DNA of 64,000 bases from an uncultured Gammaproteobacteria bacterium. GTDB lineage: Bacteria; Pseudomonadota; Gammaproteobacteria; HK1. Below, in pieces: positions 17,277 to 27,219 of the stretch. Under the pieces are notes generated by a model, which saw only the letters and a list, made by a program, of their open reading frames with translations, had not been told where the DNA came from and ran no database searches. Every line of letters starts with the position of its first letter. Within the stretch, counting starts at the first letter, position 1. Location: contig CAMYJH010000006.1 of the NCBI GenBank assembly GCA_947258715.1, positions 1-64,000 of the forward strand, given 5' to 3'. A program made the position numbers and the translations under genes.

Positions 17277-19182
17277 CTACGCTTCGACCGCTTTGGATGA
17301 CTTAGACGCGGTCTTTTCTCGCTCACCGCTACGACGCAAGCCTTGTGTCAGATTTTTCAAATCTTCTTCGCTGAGAGTTTCCTTTTCCAGCAACGATTTT
17401 GCGCAACGTTCCAGCACCTCCCGATTTTCGTCCAGCATTCGGTAGGCGCGATCAAATACATCGGAAATGATTTTGCGCACCGCGTTGTCGATTTGGCGAG
17501 CCGTTTCTTCACTGTAATTGCGTTCGCGCGGGGCCATGCCTGGCGGTACATTGAGAAACCCCGGACTGCTTTCATCGTATGTTACGTAACCGAGCGCTTC
17601 GTCCATGCCGTAGCGGGCCACCATGTTGCGGGCAATATCCGTCGCCTTGCCCATGTCGTCAGCCGCACCTGTGGATAGGTGTCCGAACACGAGCTTTTCC
17701 GCCGCGCGGCCGCCAAGCAGTACCGCGATCTTGTTTTCCAGCTCTTCCCGGGTCATGAGGTAACGCTCTTCGGTAGGCCGCTGGATCGTGTATCCCAGCG
17801 ATCCGATACCCCGGGGAATGATCGAGACCTTGTGCACCGTATCCGTTCCCGGCAGCAGCATACTCACCAGCGCGTGGCCCATCTCGTGGTAGGCGACGAC
17901 CTCGCGTTCCTTGGGATTGAGCAGCCGGTTCTTTTTCTCCAGACCGGCGACGATGCGTTCGATGGCGCGGGTAAAATCATCCAGCGTTACCCGATCCGCC
18001 CGCCGCCGGGTCGCGAGCAGTGCCGCTTCGTTGACAAGATTAGCCAGATCCGCGCCGGTGAAACCCGTCGTCAGGGCGGCGACCTGCTCAGAGTCCACGT
18101 CGGTCGAAATCTGAACTTTTTTTAGATGAACTTCGAGTATTTGCTTCCTGCCGATTTTGTCCGGTCGATCCACCAGCACCTGACGGTCGAATCGGCCCGC
18201 CCGCAGTAGCGCCGGGTCCAAGATCTCTGGCCGGTTAGTCGCTGAAAGCAGTACCAGGCCGCTGGACGAATCGAATCCATCTAGCTCCACGAGCAGCTGT
18301 TGCAGCGTCTGCTCGCGCTCGTCGTGCCCGCCGATGCCCGTAATCGCGCTACGGGCCCTGCCAAGCGCGTCCAGCTCGTCGATAAAGATGATGGCCGGCG
18401 CCTCCTTCCTGCCCTGCTCGAATAGATCGCGAACCCGCGCCGCCCCAACGCCTACGAACATTTCGACGAACTCGGAACCGCTGATGGAGAAGAACGGCAC
18501 GCCCGCCTCCCCAACCGCTGATGGAGAAGAACGGCACGCCCGCCTCCCCGGCGACAGCACGGGCAAGCAGCGTCTTGCCGGTGCCGGGAGGGCCAACCAA
18601 GAGAACGCCTTTGGGTATCCGCGCGCCCAGGCGACCGTACTGCCTGGGATCCTTGAGGAATTCGATGATTTCCTGAAGCTCTTCCTTGGCCTCGTCCACG
18701 CCGGCGACGTCATCGAAGGTCGTCTTGGTGTCTTTTTCTACGTAGATTTTGGCTTTGCTCTTGCCAATAGTCATCATTCCGCCGAAGCCTTGCTTCTCGG
18801 CGAGCTTGCGGAAAACGAACAACCAGAGGCCGAAAAAGAACACAACGGGAATGATCCAGGAGAGCAGATCCCTCAAGAAAGTGCGTTCTACCGCGCCGGA
18901 GAACTCGACCCCCGCCTTCTCGAGCCGCTCGGCTACGCCGGGCTCAACACGGGTGGTGATGAAGCGCGTCTGCCCCTCAGGCAAGGGGCTTTTGAAGGTT
19001 CCGCTGATGTGCTGGCTGCCGACAACGACCTTTTCTATCAGGCCCTGGTCGAGATACTGCTCGAATTTACTGTAGGGAATCGGCTCGACCTGGCGGCTCT
19101 CAACCCAGAGGTCCCGGACCAGCATAACCCCAATCATCGCAAGGATGAGGTACCAGACGTTAAACTGGGTCCTTTTCTCCAT
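17277..19182 (-). pseudogene. ftsH: ATP-dependent membrane metalloprotease FtsH, frame broken by a 37-bp tandem duplication
   Basis: Joined, this is a 622-634-residue FtsH. It has two N-terminal membrane helices (about residues 8-26 and 105-125), a Walker A GPPGTGKT near 196, Walker [12 protein letters not shown], the AAA second region of homology, and the zinc-binding HEMGH about residue 418. FtsH degrades misfolded membrane and regulatory proteins. A perfect 37-bp direct repeat (18476-18512 and 18513-18549) just after Walker A shifts the frame. Deleting one unit restores [18 protein letters not shown]. Start ATG 19182 has AAGGAGG upstream. As found, the product would end soon after Walker A. 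A real mutation is possible, but an assembly artefact is also plausible because FtsH is often essential. Confidence 0.88.
18476..18549. repeat. Perfect 37-bp tandem duplication inside ftsH
   Basis: The block starting AACCGCTGATGG occurs twice in direct succession with no mismatch, giving two 37-bp units. Since 37 is not a multiple of three, it causes the ftsH frameshift. It codes on the minus strand for the [12 protein letters not shown] segment. Confidence 0.95.
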
Positions 19183-19319
19183 GAATTTCAGAGCCTCCTT
19201 GGGTTCTCCGGCGGGTCTACGGACGAACACATTGTCTCTTGAACATGATGCTCAGCCAACAGGTTTTCAAGACGAGCAGGGGCGCTGTCGGGCGCGCGAA
19301 AGTCGGCGGCGACGGCGCT

Positions 19320-19542
19320 TGAGAGAGGACATCGACGTGATTATGGAAAATCGCATCCTCAGCATCAAGGGCGAACGCGAGTTCGAGGACGACGTGAAAG
19401 AGAACGGTTTCCGGCGCGTAGAGCGAATGTACGGAACCTTCTATCGCCGCTTTTCGCTGCCGGACTACGCAACGGCGTAATGACGGTCACGGTCCCCAAG
19501 ACCGAGGCCGTCAAACCTCGACGCGTCGAGGTCAAGGCCTAA
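19320..19542 (+). pseudogene. Hsp20/IbpA small heat shock protein remnant
   Basis: One frame encodes DVIMENRILSIKGEREFED, then RRVERMYGTFYRRFSLPDY, the alpha-crystallin core. A second frame immediately after encodes NGVMTVTVPKTEAV ending at TAA 19540, the characteristic NGVL-VPK C-terminal strand. The N-terminal region is missing and about ten codons of the loop between the two parts are lost with a frameshift. It is a decayed chaperone gene next to ftsH, another proteostasis gene. Confidence 0.85.
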
Positions 19543-19587
19543 GAAAAGACAAATCAGTACGCTTTCACTCGCCCAGGTAGGAACGAG

Positions 19588-19613
19588 AAAAGGGCCAATA
19601 CGGCCCCTTTTTT
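19588..19613. terminator. Bidirectional rho-independent terminator
   Basis: An A-run, GGGCC, a 5-nt loop, GGCCCC and a run of six T make a classic intrinsic terminator usable on both strands. It sits between the plus-strand Hsp20 remnant and the minus-strand DUF2905 gene. Confidence 0.8.
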
Positions 19614-19629
19614 CTTCGCGGGTCGAGCC

Positions 19630-19836
19630 TCAGGAGCGGAAGAGATACCAGAGCACGCTGATCACGACGCTCACGAGCAAACTAGTCGTAATCGGAATGT
19701 AGAGACGAAAGTTCTCGCGCTCGATGACGATATCCCCCGGCAGTCGGCCGAGCCCGATCTGAGACAGCCAGGGCCAGAGTAATCCCAGGACCATCAGGGT
19801 TACGCCAACCACGATCAGTATCCTGGTGATATTCAT
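19630..19836 (-). CDS. DUF2905 small membrane protein
   Basis: The 68-residue protein has two membrane helices around a short loop GLGRLPGDIVIERENFRLYIPI. This GRLPGDI...E..NF pattern is characteristic of DUF2905 proteins. Function is unknown. The ATG at 19836 is chosen over one five codons upstream because it directly precedes the helix. The convergent terminator follows it. Confidence 0.8.
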   Translation of the reverse strand: MNITRILIVVGVTLMVLGLLWPWLSQIGLGRLPGDIVIERENFRLYIPITTSLLVSVVISVLWYLFRS

Positions 19837-19891
19837 GCAGGCAAGGGGCACAGCGCGCCAGCGGCTGGCGTGAATGAATCCGCGATTACCG

Positions 19892-20551
19892 TCACCACGG
19901 CAGTGCCTCGCCGTTCTGGTGCCAGAAGGTGCCGGTCATTTTCAGGTCGAGCTCGTCAATGCGTGCAATCAGTCCGCGGGCGGCTTCCTCCGGCGGAATG
20001 CCCTGGCGACCGGTCATCTCCGTGGCGACCATGCCCGGGTGCAGCAATACCACGGCGATACCTTTTTCTTTCAGATCCCACGCCAGGCTTCGTCCGACCA
20101 TGTTCACCGCCGCTTTGGACATTCGGTAGCCGTAGCGGCTGCCGGAAGTGTTGTCCTCGATCGATCCCATGCGGCTGGTGATGATTGCGACTTTGGATCC
20201 CTTTTTGAGATTGGGCAGCAGGGCCGCGGTGAGGCGCAGGGGTCCGATGGCGTTGACCTCGAACTGATTTCGAATCCGGTCCAGGTTGAGATCATCGAGC
20301 GTTTCACGGGTGAGAATTCCGGCGCAGTTGATGAGAACGTCGATTTTTCTGCCGTCGAGCGCCTCAGCGAGCCGCTTCACCGACCCGTCATCGGTTACAT
20401 CGACCTTGTCGTGGATTTCGGCGCAGGTACTTTCTAGCGCCGTGGAGGAGGAGCGACAAGCAGCAATGACGCGGTCGCCGCGCGCGGAAAGCTGCCTGCA
20501 CAACTCGAGACCGATGCCGCGGTTGCCGCCGGTGACGAGAAAAGTCGACAT
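19892..20551 (-). CDS. Short-chain dehydrogenase/reductase
   Basis: The 219-residue SDR has the cofactor motif TGGNRGIG at the N-terminus, the NCAG segment and the catalytic YRMSKAAVNM (Tyr and Lys), preceded by ITSRMGSI with the catalytic Ser. The C-terminus carries LHPGMVATEMTG. It resembles C-factor/sniffer-type carbonyl reductases. ATG 20551 is used because TTGGAGG lies about eight bases upstream. It is divergently oriented to the pirin gene, with a shared 145-bp promoter region. Confidence 0.88.
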   Translation of the reverse strand: MSTFLVTGGNRGIGLELCRQLSARGDRVIAACRSSSTALESTCAEIHDKVDVTDDGSVKRLAEALDGRKIDVLINCAGILTRETLDDLNLDRIRNQFEVNAIGPLRLTAALLPNLKKGSKVAIITSRMGSIEDNTSGSRYGYRMSKAAVNMVGRSLAWDLKEKGIAVVLLHPGMVATEMTGRQGIPPEEAARGLIARIDELDLKMTGTFWHQNGEALPW

Positions 20552-20696
20552 ACGGTCCTCCAACTCCAGGATTTGTTGAAACTTACACCGCGAGTATTCG
20601 GATTAAAACCGTGGCCGTGACCACGAGTTGGCCTCGATGGTTCCCACCGCCTAAAATGCGGTCGCCCCGGCCGCTGCTTCTTAAGAGAACTGCAAA

Positions 20697-21572
20697 ATGT
20701 CCGCCGCAGTTGAAACACTGATCGAGTCCCGCCCCAGGGATTTGGGCGGCTTTCAGGTGAGGCGGGTGCTGCCCGCCGGGCGGCAGCGGGAAATGGTGGG
20801 GCCTTTCATATTTTTCGACCAAATGGGTCCGGCCGAGTTTGCCGCCGGTCAAGGCATTGACGTGCGGCCGCATCCACACATCGGTCTTGCCACCGTGACC
20901 TACCTGTTCGAAGGCGAGATCGTGCACCGCGACAGCCTGGGTTTTATCCAGCCGATCAAACCCGGCGACGTCAACTGGATGACCGCGGGCAGAGGTATCG
21001 TGCATTCGGAGCGCACCGGCGATGAGGAGCGCGCAAGGCCATCGCGGCTATTCGGCATTCAGTCCTGGGTCGCGCTGCCGAAAAATGCCGAGGAAACCGA
21101 TCCCGCATTTCACCACCACGCGAAAACCACACTACCGACGATTGAGCGCGACGGTGTCTGCATGCGTCTCATTGCCGGCGCCGCCTACGGAGAACGATCG
21201 CCGGTGGAGACCTTTTCCGACATCTTTTACCTCGACGCAAGCATGTCCGCGGGCGCCAGACTGACGCTGCCCTCTGAGTACGAAGAGCGGGCGATCTATC
21301 CGGTTGAGGGCAAGGTGACGTTGAACGGTGAACTGTTTTCACCCGGCCGCATGGCGGTAATCACTCCCGGGACTGAGGGGATAATCCAAGGCGCCGAAGA
21401 CGCCCGGGTGATGCTTCTTGGCGGAGCGGCCATGGACGGCGAGCGCCACATCTGGTGGAACTTTGTCTCCAGCTCGAAGGACCGAATTGAACAGGCCAAA
21501 GCAGACTGGAGCCAGAATCGATTCGCCAAGGTGCCGGAAGAGACCGAGTTTATCCCGCTACCGTCTTGGTAG
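20697..21572 (+). CDS. Pirin family protein
   Basis: This 291-residue bicupin has the metal-binding cluster [13 protein letters not shown] near residue 60 and the downstream GRGIVHSER histidine/glutamate, then a second cupin ([26 protein letters not shown]). Bacterial pirins include quercetinases and redox-sensing co-regulators, and the specific role here is unknown. The gene is complete and of normal length. Its C-terminal end converges with the minus-strand YeeE genes only 11 bp away. Confidence 0.93.
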   Translation: MSAAVETLIESRPRDLGGFQVRRVLPAGRQREMVGPFIFFDQMGPAEFAAGQGIDVRPHPHIGLATVTYLFEGEIVHRDSLGFIQPIKPGDVNWMTAGRGIVHSERTGDEERARPSRLFGIQSWVALPKNAEETDPAFHHHAKTTLPTIERDGVCMRLIAGAAYGERSPVETFSDIFYLDASMSAGARLTLPSEYEERAIYPVEGKVTLNGELFSPGRMAVITPGTEGIIQGAEDARVMLLGGAAMDGERHIWWNFVSSSKDRIEQAKADWSQNRFAKVPEETEFIPLPSW

Positions 21573-21582
21573 GCGCCGCCCG

Positions 21583-22011
21583 CTATGCGTCGGGCGACCG
21601 GGGCGAAAAAATAATCCTGTGCACCACCCCGCCTGCAATCATGGCGCCGACGAATAAGGCGACGTCGAGCCTGGCCGTGGCCAGCGCCGCGATCGCCGGC
21701 CCGGGACAAAATCCGGCTATCCCCCAGCCCAATCCGAACAGCGCGGCTCCCACCATAAGTCGAGGGTCCAGATCTTTTCGCGTAGGGAATTCGAAGCGTT
21801 CGGCGAACAGCGGCCGCGCACGTTTTTTCAGCAGCTGAAACCCGGGGATGGTGACTACCAGCGCCCCGCCCATCACCAGCAGCAGGGTCGGATCCCAGTC
21901 CCCCGCCAGGTTCAGAAAACCGATCACCTTGGCCGGATTGCTCATGCCCGAGATCACCAGCCCGAGCCCGAAAATAAGTCCGGCAACCAAAGCGGTGGTC
22001 AGCCTGGCCAC
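21583..22011 (-). CDS. YeeE/YedE-type sulfur-compound transporter, second half protein
   Basis: The protein (about 143 residues) has four or so membrane helices and the YeeE motifs LGLVISGMSNPAKVIGFLN and GWGIAGFCPGPAIAAL, whose conserved cysteine is thought to relay thiosulfate in this family. The start is GTG 22011 or TTG 22017; the latter overlaps the upstream stop as TTGA. It is the downstream partner of the half protein at 22014-22433. The two together equal one full-length YeeE. Confidence 0.85.
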   Translation of the reverse strand: MARLTTALVAGLIFGLGLVISGMSNPAKVIGFLNLAGDWDPTLLLVMGGALVVTIPGFQLLKKRARPLFAERFEFPTRKDLDPRLMVGAALFGLGWGIAGFCPGPAIAALATARLDVALFVGAMIAGGVVHRIIFSPRSPDA

Positions 22012-22013
22012 GA

Positions 22014-22433
22014 TCAAAGCAGCTGCCGGAGCACGAAGGTCGTTGCCATCGCGACACCGATGAAGATCAGCGTCGCCACAATGGAGCGTGCGGAGAGGCG
22101 GGCGATGCCGCACACGCCGTGACCGCTGGTGCAGCCGCCGCCGAGCCGGGTGCCGAAACCGACGAGAAAGCCCGCCGTAATCAATAACGGCCAAGAAACG
22201 TCGATATCCACCTCTAGAGGACCCGCCGTCAGCAGCTGATATATTCCGGCGCCGAGCACCAACCCGAGCAAAAACAAAAACCGCCACGCGTTGTCGCCAG
22301 GGACGCGGGCCAGCAGTCCGCCGGCGATACCGGAAATGCCGGCGATGCGCCCCGAGCCTGCCAGCAACAGGGTTGCCGCGAGCCCGATGAGAAGACCGCC
22401 AATTAGTCCCGTGACGGGAGTGAAGTTTTCCAT
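22014..22433 (-). CDS. YeeE/YedE-type sulfur-compound transporter, first half protein
   Basis: This 139-residue membrane protein has the motif VGFGTRLGGGCTSGHGVCGIARLS, which is diagnostic of YeeE/YedE proteins; its cysteine is thought to take part in thiosulfate passage. It is followed directly, with overlapping stop and start, by the second half protein. Split two-gene YeeE pairs are common in proteobacteria and often accompany sulfur oxidation. No other sulfur gene is adjacent here apart from the sulfolactate-like pair about 14 kb upstream. Confidence 0.9.
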   Translation of the reverse strand: MENFTPVTGLIGGLLIGLAATLLLAGSGRIAGISGIAGGLLARVPGDNAWRFLFLLGLVLGAGIYQLLTAGPLEVDIDVSWPLLITAGFLVGFGTRLGGGCTSGHGVCGIARLSARSIVATLIFIGVAMATTFVLRQLL

Positions 22434-22738
22434 CTCTAATTCACCAAAACCGACCCAAACCCAGTTACTTGATTCATATTTCTGATCTTAAGGTACGAAC
22501 AGAAAAGTCACTACGACCTTAGGCACCGTTTGAAAATACAGACGTGGATAGAGGACTGGGTTAGTCGGCGACGGATCCAGACGGTTTCGTTGTCTGCTGG
22601 CCGCCGGCACGGTAAAGGATATAAGATTCCCGGATCGATTCCTCCTGAGTGCATTCCCACCCCTATTCGGTATCATGCACGCCCGCTTTAGGGCGAGGTT
22701 CCGACTGATGCGCCCAAGAACACTGATAGAGTGGGTTC
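22434..22738. other. 305-bp intergenic region, no gene seen
   Basis: This divergent region lies between the YeeE pair (minus) and the rimB-like gene (plus). It must hold promoters for both, but I find no convincing operator, repeat or small gene. Confidence 0.5.
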
Positions 22739-23251
22739 ATGATCGACAGCCGAAAAAAGGTCAGACAACAATCGGATCGAAAACCCGGCCACCTGGGGAA
22801 CGTGCCTCAGCTGGGCTGGCGGGAATGGGCGGCGCTACCGGAGCTTGGCCTGAAAAGAATCAAATGCAAAGTGGATACCGGAGCTCGGAGCTCCGCGCTG
22901 CATGCGTTCTTCGTGGAAAGGTTTGAAGGCGGCGGCCGCGCGCGAGTTCGTTTCGGAATTCATCCGCGCCAGCGCAGATCGGATATCGAGCGCGTTTGCG
23001 AAGCGGACATACTCGACGAGCGCATGGTGACCGACTCGGGCGGCCATCAAGAAAAACGCCTGGTGATTCGCACGCCGGTCATCATCGGCGACCAGTGTTG
23101 GCCTATCGAACTCACCCTCACTGACCGAGACACGATGCGGTTTCGCATGCTGCTCGGGCGAACGGCCATCAATCAACGCTTCACCGTGGATCCGTCGGCT
23201 TCTTATCTGGCGGGTAAACCGGTACTCGAGGCTTTCGGAGAATCTGAATGA
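22739..23251 (+). CDS. rimB: RimB/Zn-protease (PF05618-like) retropepsin-fold protease
   Basis: The 170-residue protein has [13 protein letters not shown] near residue 45, the DTGA active-site motif of the retropepsin-like family often annotated as ATP-dependent zinc protease. It also has [21 protein letters not shown]. In Pseudomonas RimB cleaves glutamate residues that RimK adds to ribosomal protein S6. Here it directly precedes rimK with an ATGA overlap, supporting this role. It is the first gene of a three-gene operon. Confidence 0.85.
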   Translation: MIDSRKKVRQQSDRKPGHLGNVPQLGWREWAALPELGLKRIKCKVDTGARSSALHAFFVERFEGGGRARVRFGIHPRQRRSDIERVCEADILDERMVTDSGGHQEKRLVIRTPVIIGDQCWPIELTLTDRDTMRFRMLLGRTAINQRFTVDPSASYLAGKPVLEAFGESE

Positions 23252-24153
23252 AGATTGCGATCCTTTCGCGAAACAAGAAACTTTATTCGACCCAGCGCCT
23301 GGTCGAGGCGGGAGAGGAGCACGGTCACGAAGTTCACGTATTCGATACGCTGAAGTGCTACATGGACATCGCTTCACACCGTCCCAGCATTCACTACAAG
23401 GGGGAGAAGCTCGGGGGATTCGAAGCGGTCATTCCGCGTATCGGCGCCTCCATTACCTTCTACGGTGCCGCGGTGCTCCGGCAGTTCGAGATGATGGGGG
23501 TTTATCCGCTGAACGAATCCGTGGGTATCACCCGTTCCCGGGACAAGCTTCGGAGCCTGCAAATCCTCGCCCGCGCCGGGGTGGGTCTTCCGCTCACCGG
23601 CTTTGCTCATTCAACCGACGATACCCAGGCGCTCATCAACGTGGTCAACGGCGCGCCGCTGGTAGTGAAACTGCTCCAGGGCACTCAGGGCAAGGGCGTG
23701 GTTCTGGCGGAAACATACCAGGCGGCCGAAAGCCTCATCGATGCTTTCCGGAACCTGGACGCAAACTTCCTGGTGCAGGAATTCATCAAGGAAGCCGGCG
23801 GCTCCGATATTCGCTGCTTCGTCATCGGCGATCGCGTCATCGCGGCCATGCTGCGTCAAGCGAAAGCAGGCGAGTTCCGCTCCAACCTCCATCGAGGCGG
23901 CACTGCATCCAGAATAAAGCTGACCCCTGAGGAACGCTCCACCGCCGTCCGGGCGGCGTCGAAAATGGGCCTCAACGTGGCAGGCGTGGATATTCTGCGC
24001 TCCAATCACGGCCCGGTTGTACTGGAGGTAAACTCCTCGCCCGGACTGGAAGGCATCGAGCACGCGACGGGCCTGAACGTGGCTGGAAAAATTTACGAAT
24101 TCATCGAGAAGAACGCAAAACCCGGAAAGACGCGCACCCGGGGAACGGGATGA
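23248..24153 (+). CDS. rimK: ATP-grasp ligase RimK (ribosomal protein S6 glutamate ligase family)
   Basis: The 301-residue ATP-grasp enzyme has [15 protein letters not shown], the nucleotide-binding [39 protein letters not shown] and the metal-binding [14 protein letters not shown]. The N-terminal [21 protein letters not shown] is typical of RimK. The family ligates glutamate to protein or peptide C-termini. It overlaps the upstream protease and the downstream aspartoacylase-like gene by ATGA, so all three are likely made together. Confidence 0.93.
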   Translation: MKIAILSRNKKLYSTQRLVEAGEEHGHEVHVFDTLKCYMDIASHRPSIHYKGEKLGGFEAVIPRIGASITFYGAAVLRQFEMMGVYPLNESVGITRSRDKLRSLQILARAGVGLPLTGFAHSTDDTQALINVVNGAPLVVKLLQGTQGKGVVLAETYQAAESLIDAFRNLDANFLVQEFIKEAGGSDIRCFVIGDRVIAAMLRQAKAGEFRSNLHRGGTASRIKLTPEERSTAVRAASKMGLNVAGVDILRSNHGPVVLEVNSSPGLEGIEHATGLNVAGKIYEFIEKNAKPGKTRTRGTG

Positions 24154-25217
24154 ACGGCGAATTCATCCCCATCACCGTCAACGGCGAATTGATCAAAGCC
24201 GGTACCCGCTGCGTCGTCGATCTGAATCTGCCAGGGCTTTACACCCACACGCCGATTCCCATGCCCGTGCACGTGATCCACGGGCGAAAGGAAGGCCCCA
24301 GAGTCTTCGTCTCCGGAGCCATCCACGGCGACGAACTCAACGGCGTCGAGATCATTCGCAGACTGCTTAAACGGCCGAGTCTCAAGCGGCTGCGCGGAAC
24401 GCTGTTCGCTATCCCCGTTGTCAACGTTTACGGGGTTATCCATCATTCGCGCTATCTTCCGGACGGTAGAGATTTAAACCGATCCTTTCCCGGTTCCGAA
24501 CGCGGGTCGCTGGCCGCCCGTTTAGCTCACCAGTTCATGGGCGAGATCGTCTCCCAGTGCACCCACGGCATCGATCTGCACACCGGAGCGAACTACCGGT
24601 CGAACCTGCCGCAGATCCGGGCCAAGCTGGATGACAAGGAAACCGAGAACCTGGCCCGCGCCTTCGGCGTGCCGGTGCTGCTCAACTCCGATCTTCGCGA
24701 CGGCTCTCTCCGCGAGGCGGCGGCGGAATGCGGCGTACGGATGCTGGTTTACGAAGCCGGCGAGTCGCTGCGATTCGACGAGGTCTCCATCCGCGCCGGG
24801 GTCAACGGTATTTTGAACGTGCTGCGGGCGCTGGACATGGTGAGGGGACAGGTGAAGACAAAACGCAAAAAGACGGAACCTTTTATTGCCCGATCCAGCA
24901 CCTGGGTGCGCGCGCCCCGAAGCGGCGTGCTCTGCTCGCGCGTCCGCCTCGGCACCCGAGTAAAAAAAAACGACCTCCTGGGCTTGGTCGCCGATCCCTT
25001 CAGCGACCAGGAAACCGAAGTCGTCGCCCATGCCGAGGGGCTCATCATTGGCCGTACCAACATCCCATTGGTAAACGAAGGCGAAGCGGTGTTTCACATC
25101 GCCCGATTCGAAAGCTCAAAGGAGGTCGCCTCCCAGGTGGAAGCCTTCCACGCGGGTTATCTCGAACCCCCCGAGGCCGCGCTGGAAGCAACCGTATCGC
25201 CAGACGAAAAAATCTAG
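24150..25217 (+). CDS. Succinylglutamate desuccinylase/aspartoacylase (M14) family protein
   Basis: This 355-residue metal hydrolase has the zinc-ligand pair in [14 protein letters not shown] (HxxE), the RDLNRSFPG arginine/asparagine motif and the third ligand in [12 protein letters not shown] catalytic Glu is likely in VYEAGES. A C-terminal extension ([25 protein letters not shown]) looks like a biotinyl/lipoyl-type beta barrel. The family removes acyl groups from amino acids. In the rimB-rimK operon it may process an N-acyl or gamma-glutamyl product; this is inference. Confidence 0.9.
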   Translation: MNGEFIPITVNGELIKAGTRCVVDLNLPGLYTHTPIPMPVHVIHGRKEGPRVFVSGAIHGDELNGVEIIRRLLKRPSLKRLRGTLFAIPVVNVYGVIHHSRYLPDGRDLNRSFPGSERGSLAARLAHQFMGEIVSQCTHGIDLHTGANYRSNLPQIRAKLDDKETENLARAFGVPVLLNSDLRDGSLREAAAECGVRMLVYEAGESLRFDEVSIRAGVNGILNVLRALDMVRGQVKTKRKKTEPFIARSSTWVRAPRSGVLCSRVRLGTRVKKNDLLGLVADPFSDQETEVVAHAEGLIIGRTNIPLVNEGEAVFHIARFESSKEVASQVEAFHAGYLEPPEAALEATVSPDEKI

Positions 25218-25507
25218 GCCGGGATTCTTACGCCTCTAGGAGATTTTTGGCCGAGATTGCCAGCCGCTGCGGCAAACTCGATGCTCAAAGCGAATCGCCG
25301 AGCAGGCGGCGAGTTTTACTGACACATGCGCAAAGCCGAAGAAAAGAGCCCCTCAGTCGCGGCACACGCTCTTTAGCTTGCCACATCAAATCCAGCCCAT
25401 TGTGATGTGGAACAGCTGCTCGTAATCTAGCTCACAACGGTGCGCCGGGAGCTCGACCCGGTTTGTAGCTTCGGCGCAGGCAACGAGGCCTCAAGGGAGT
25501 CTTAGTT

Positions 25508-26359
25508 ATGGATGCACAGAATTTTGCTGCTCAGCTCTCTGATTCCATAGCTCGAGTGGGGTTAAAGGTCCTCGAGTACCTTCCGAATATTCTCGGAGCC
25601 CTGGCGCTGGTGCTCATCGGCTGGCTGGTAGCGCGACTGTTGCGCGCCGCCGTTTCCAGAATTGCCAAGGGGATACTGAGGACCGTGGGCCGACAGCGCG
25701 TCGGTAGCACCAAGGCCGTGGACGCGCATACCCAGCGGTCGCGAACCTGGCAGACGACGCCGGCCATTGTCGGTGGCGTCGTCTATTGGACCGTGCTGCT
25801 TTTCTTTTTGGCGGCGGCGATTGAAGCCCTCGGACTGCGCGCCGTATCCAACTTCGTCGGCTTGGTAACCGCGTACCTGCCCCGGGTGCTCGCGGGCGTA
25901 CTGATCCTGCTCGTCGGCATTTGGGCCGGGGAGTTCCTGCGCCTTCTCATTGCGCGCGCAGCGGCCAGGGCAAAGCTCGCCTGGGGAGACCTGATGGCTC
26001 GCGTTGCCCAGGTGATGGTGATTCTGGTGATGGCCATCATCGCGGTTGACGAGCTCGGAATTGAAAGCACGATACTTACGGTGACCGTCGCGACCTTTTT
26101 CGCTGCCACCTTCGGCGCCGCCGCGGTAGCGTTCGGTCTCGGCGCACGTAGCTCCGTCGGCAATATTCTCGCCTCGCGCTACGTGCGCAGGGTCTACGAA
26201 GTCGGCGACGTCGTGCGAACCGGGGAATACGAAGGAAGGATCCTCGAGATCACCGACACCGCAGTCATGCTCGAGAGCGAACAGGGTCGGGTCATGGTGC
26301 CTGCGCAGCGCTTCAACGAAGAGTCCTCCCTTCTCCTCAAGCGCGGAGATCCAGCATGA
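25508..26359 (+). CDS. MscS-family / conserved-TM-helix mechanosensitive channel protein
   Basis: The 283-residue protein carries four or five membrane helices and a short MscS-like beta domain at the C-terminus (GNILASRYVRRVYEVGDVVRTGEYEGRI). The pore-like helix is FFAATFGAAAVAFGLGARSSVGNI. It lacks the long alpha/beta C-terminal vestibule of classical MscS. Its stop overlaps the next gene's start (ATGA), and that gene in turn overlaps mgtE, so the three form one operon. This suggests a link between osmotic/ion flux and magnesium transport. A 290-bp gap separates it from the rimK operon. Confidence 0.87.
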   Translation: MDAQNFAAQLSDSIARVGLKVLEYLPNILGALALVLIGWLVARLLRAAVSRIAKGILRTVGRQRVGSTKAVDAHTQRSRTWQTTPAIVGGVVYWTVLLFFLAAAIEALGLRAVSNFVGLVTAYLPRVLAGVLILLVGIWAGEFLRLLIARAAARAKLAWGDLMARVAQVMVILVMAIIAVDELGIESTILTVTVATFFAATFGAAAVAFGLGARSSVGNILASRYVRRVYEVGDVVRTGEYEGRILEITDTAVMLESEQGRVMVPAQRFNEESSLLLKRGDPA

Positions 26360-27219
26360 GTGCAACGCCGTTGGTCTGTGACGCCTTCATGCGAAAACAC
26401 CCGGTCGAAGCGGCACGGCTGCTGGAGAAATATTCTTCGCGCCAGTTGGCGGCGCTGTTCGAACAGACATCCAGTGAGTCCGTTGCGCCCACGCTCGAAC
26501 ACATGAGCCCGGACCTGGGCGCAGACTGCATCGCGGCCATGGAAACGAGATCCGCGGCGCGACTTTTTGCGCTGCTGCACACTGATTTCCAATTGGCCGT
26601 CATGCGGGTGTCCAAACCCGCCATCCGTGAAGCGTTGCTTGAAGCGCTGGATAACGAAATCTCTGAACCTCTAAAAGTCATGCTTCGCTATCCGGAGGGT
26701 ACCGTGGGCGAGCTCATGGATGCGTTCGTGCTGACGGTGCCGGACGATATCACCATTCAGGAGGCCCTGAAGCGCGCGCGAGCGGTGCGGCTCGAATTGC
26801 CCTTTTACGTCTACGTGCTGGATCGAAAGCAAAGACTCGTCGGTGTCATCAGTCTCAAGAACCTGATCCGCGGAAAGCGTTCCGATCTCGTTTCTTCCCT
26901 GATGAATCGTGATGTGTTGGCGCTGAATCCTTTGGTCCCCAAAGCGGCGATGGTTAAGAGCCCCTACTGGCGCTCTTTTCATACCCTTCCGGTGACCGAC
27001 GAAGACGGCGTGTTTCTCGGCGTGGTTCGTTACCAGACTATCTCTCGACTGAGGGAAGAGCTGGGGCAGGAAAGCGGAGATGAGCAGGTCATGGACACCG
27101 CCCTTGCCCTGGGCGAACTCTATTGGATGGGCCTTGCGGGCGTCATGGACGGGATCGCGGGACGCGCGAGGGACACGGACACGACAAGCGATAAGAATTC
27201 CAAGGAGCGACCCGCATGA
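26356..27219 (+). CDS. MgtE-like cytosolic protein: MgtE N-domain plus CBS pair, no membrane domain
   Basis: The 287-residue protein contains an MgtE N-like superhelical domain (about residues 10-110) followed by a CBS pair (MLRYPEGTVGELMDAFVLTVPDD..., HTLPVTDEDGVFLGVVR), which is the magnesium-sensing part of MgtE. After about residue 245 there is only a short polar tail; the five-helix transport domain is absent. It lies between a channel gene and a full mgtE, overlapping both by ATGA. It may regulate or hetero-oligomerise with the full transporter (inference). Confidence 0.85.
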   Translation: MSATPLVCDAFMRKHPVEAARLLEKYSSRQLAALFEQTSSESVAPTLEHMSPDLGADCIAAMETRSAARLFALLHTDFQLAVMRVSKPAIREALLEALDNEISEPLKVMLRYPEGTVGELMDAFVLTVPDDITIQEALKRARAVRLELPFYVYVLDRKQRLVGVISLKNLIRGKRSDLVSSLMNRDVLALNPLVPKAAMVKSPYWRSFHTLPVTDEDGVFLGVVRYQTISRLREELGQESGDEQVMDTALALGELYWMGLAGVMDGIAGRARDTDTTSDKNSKERPA

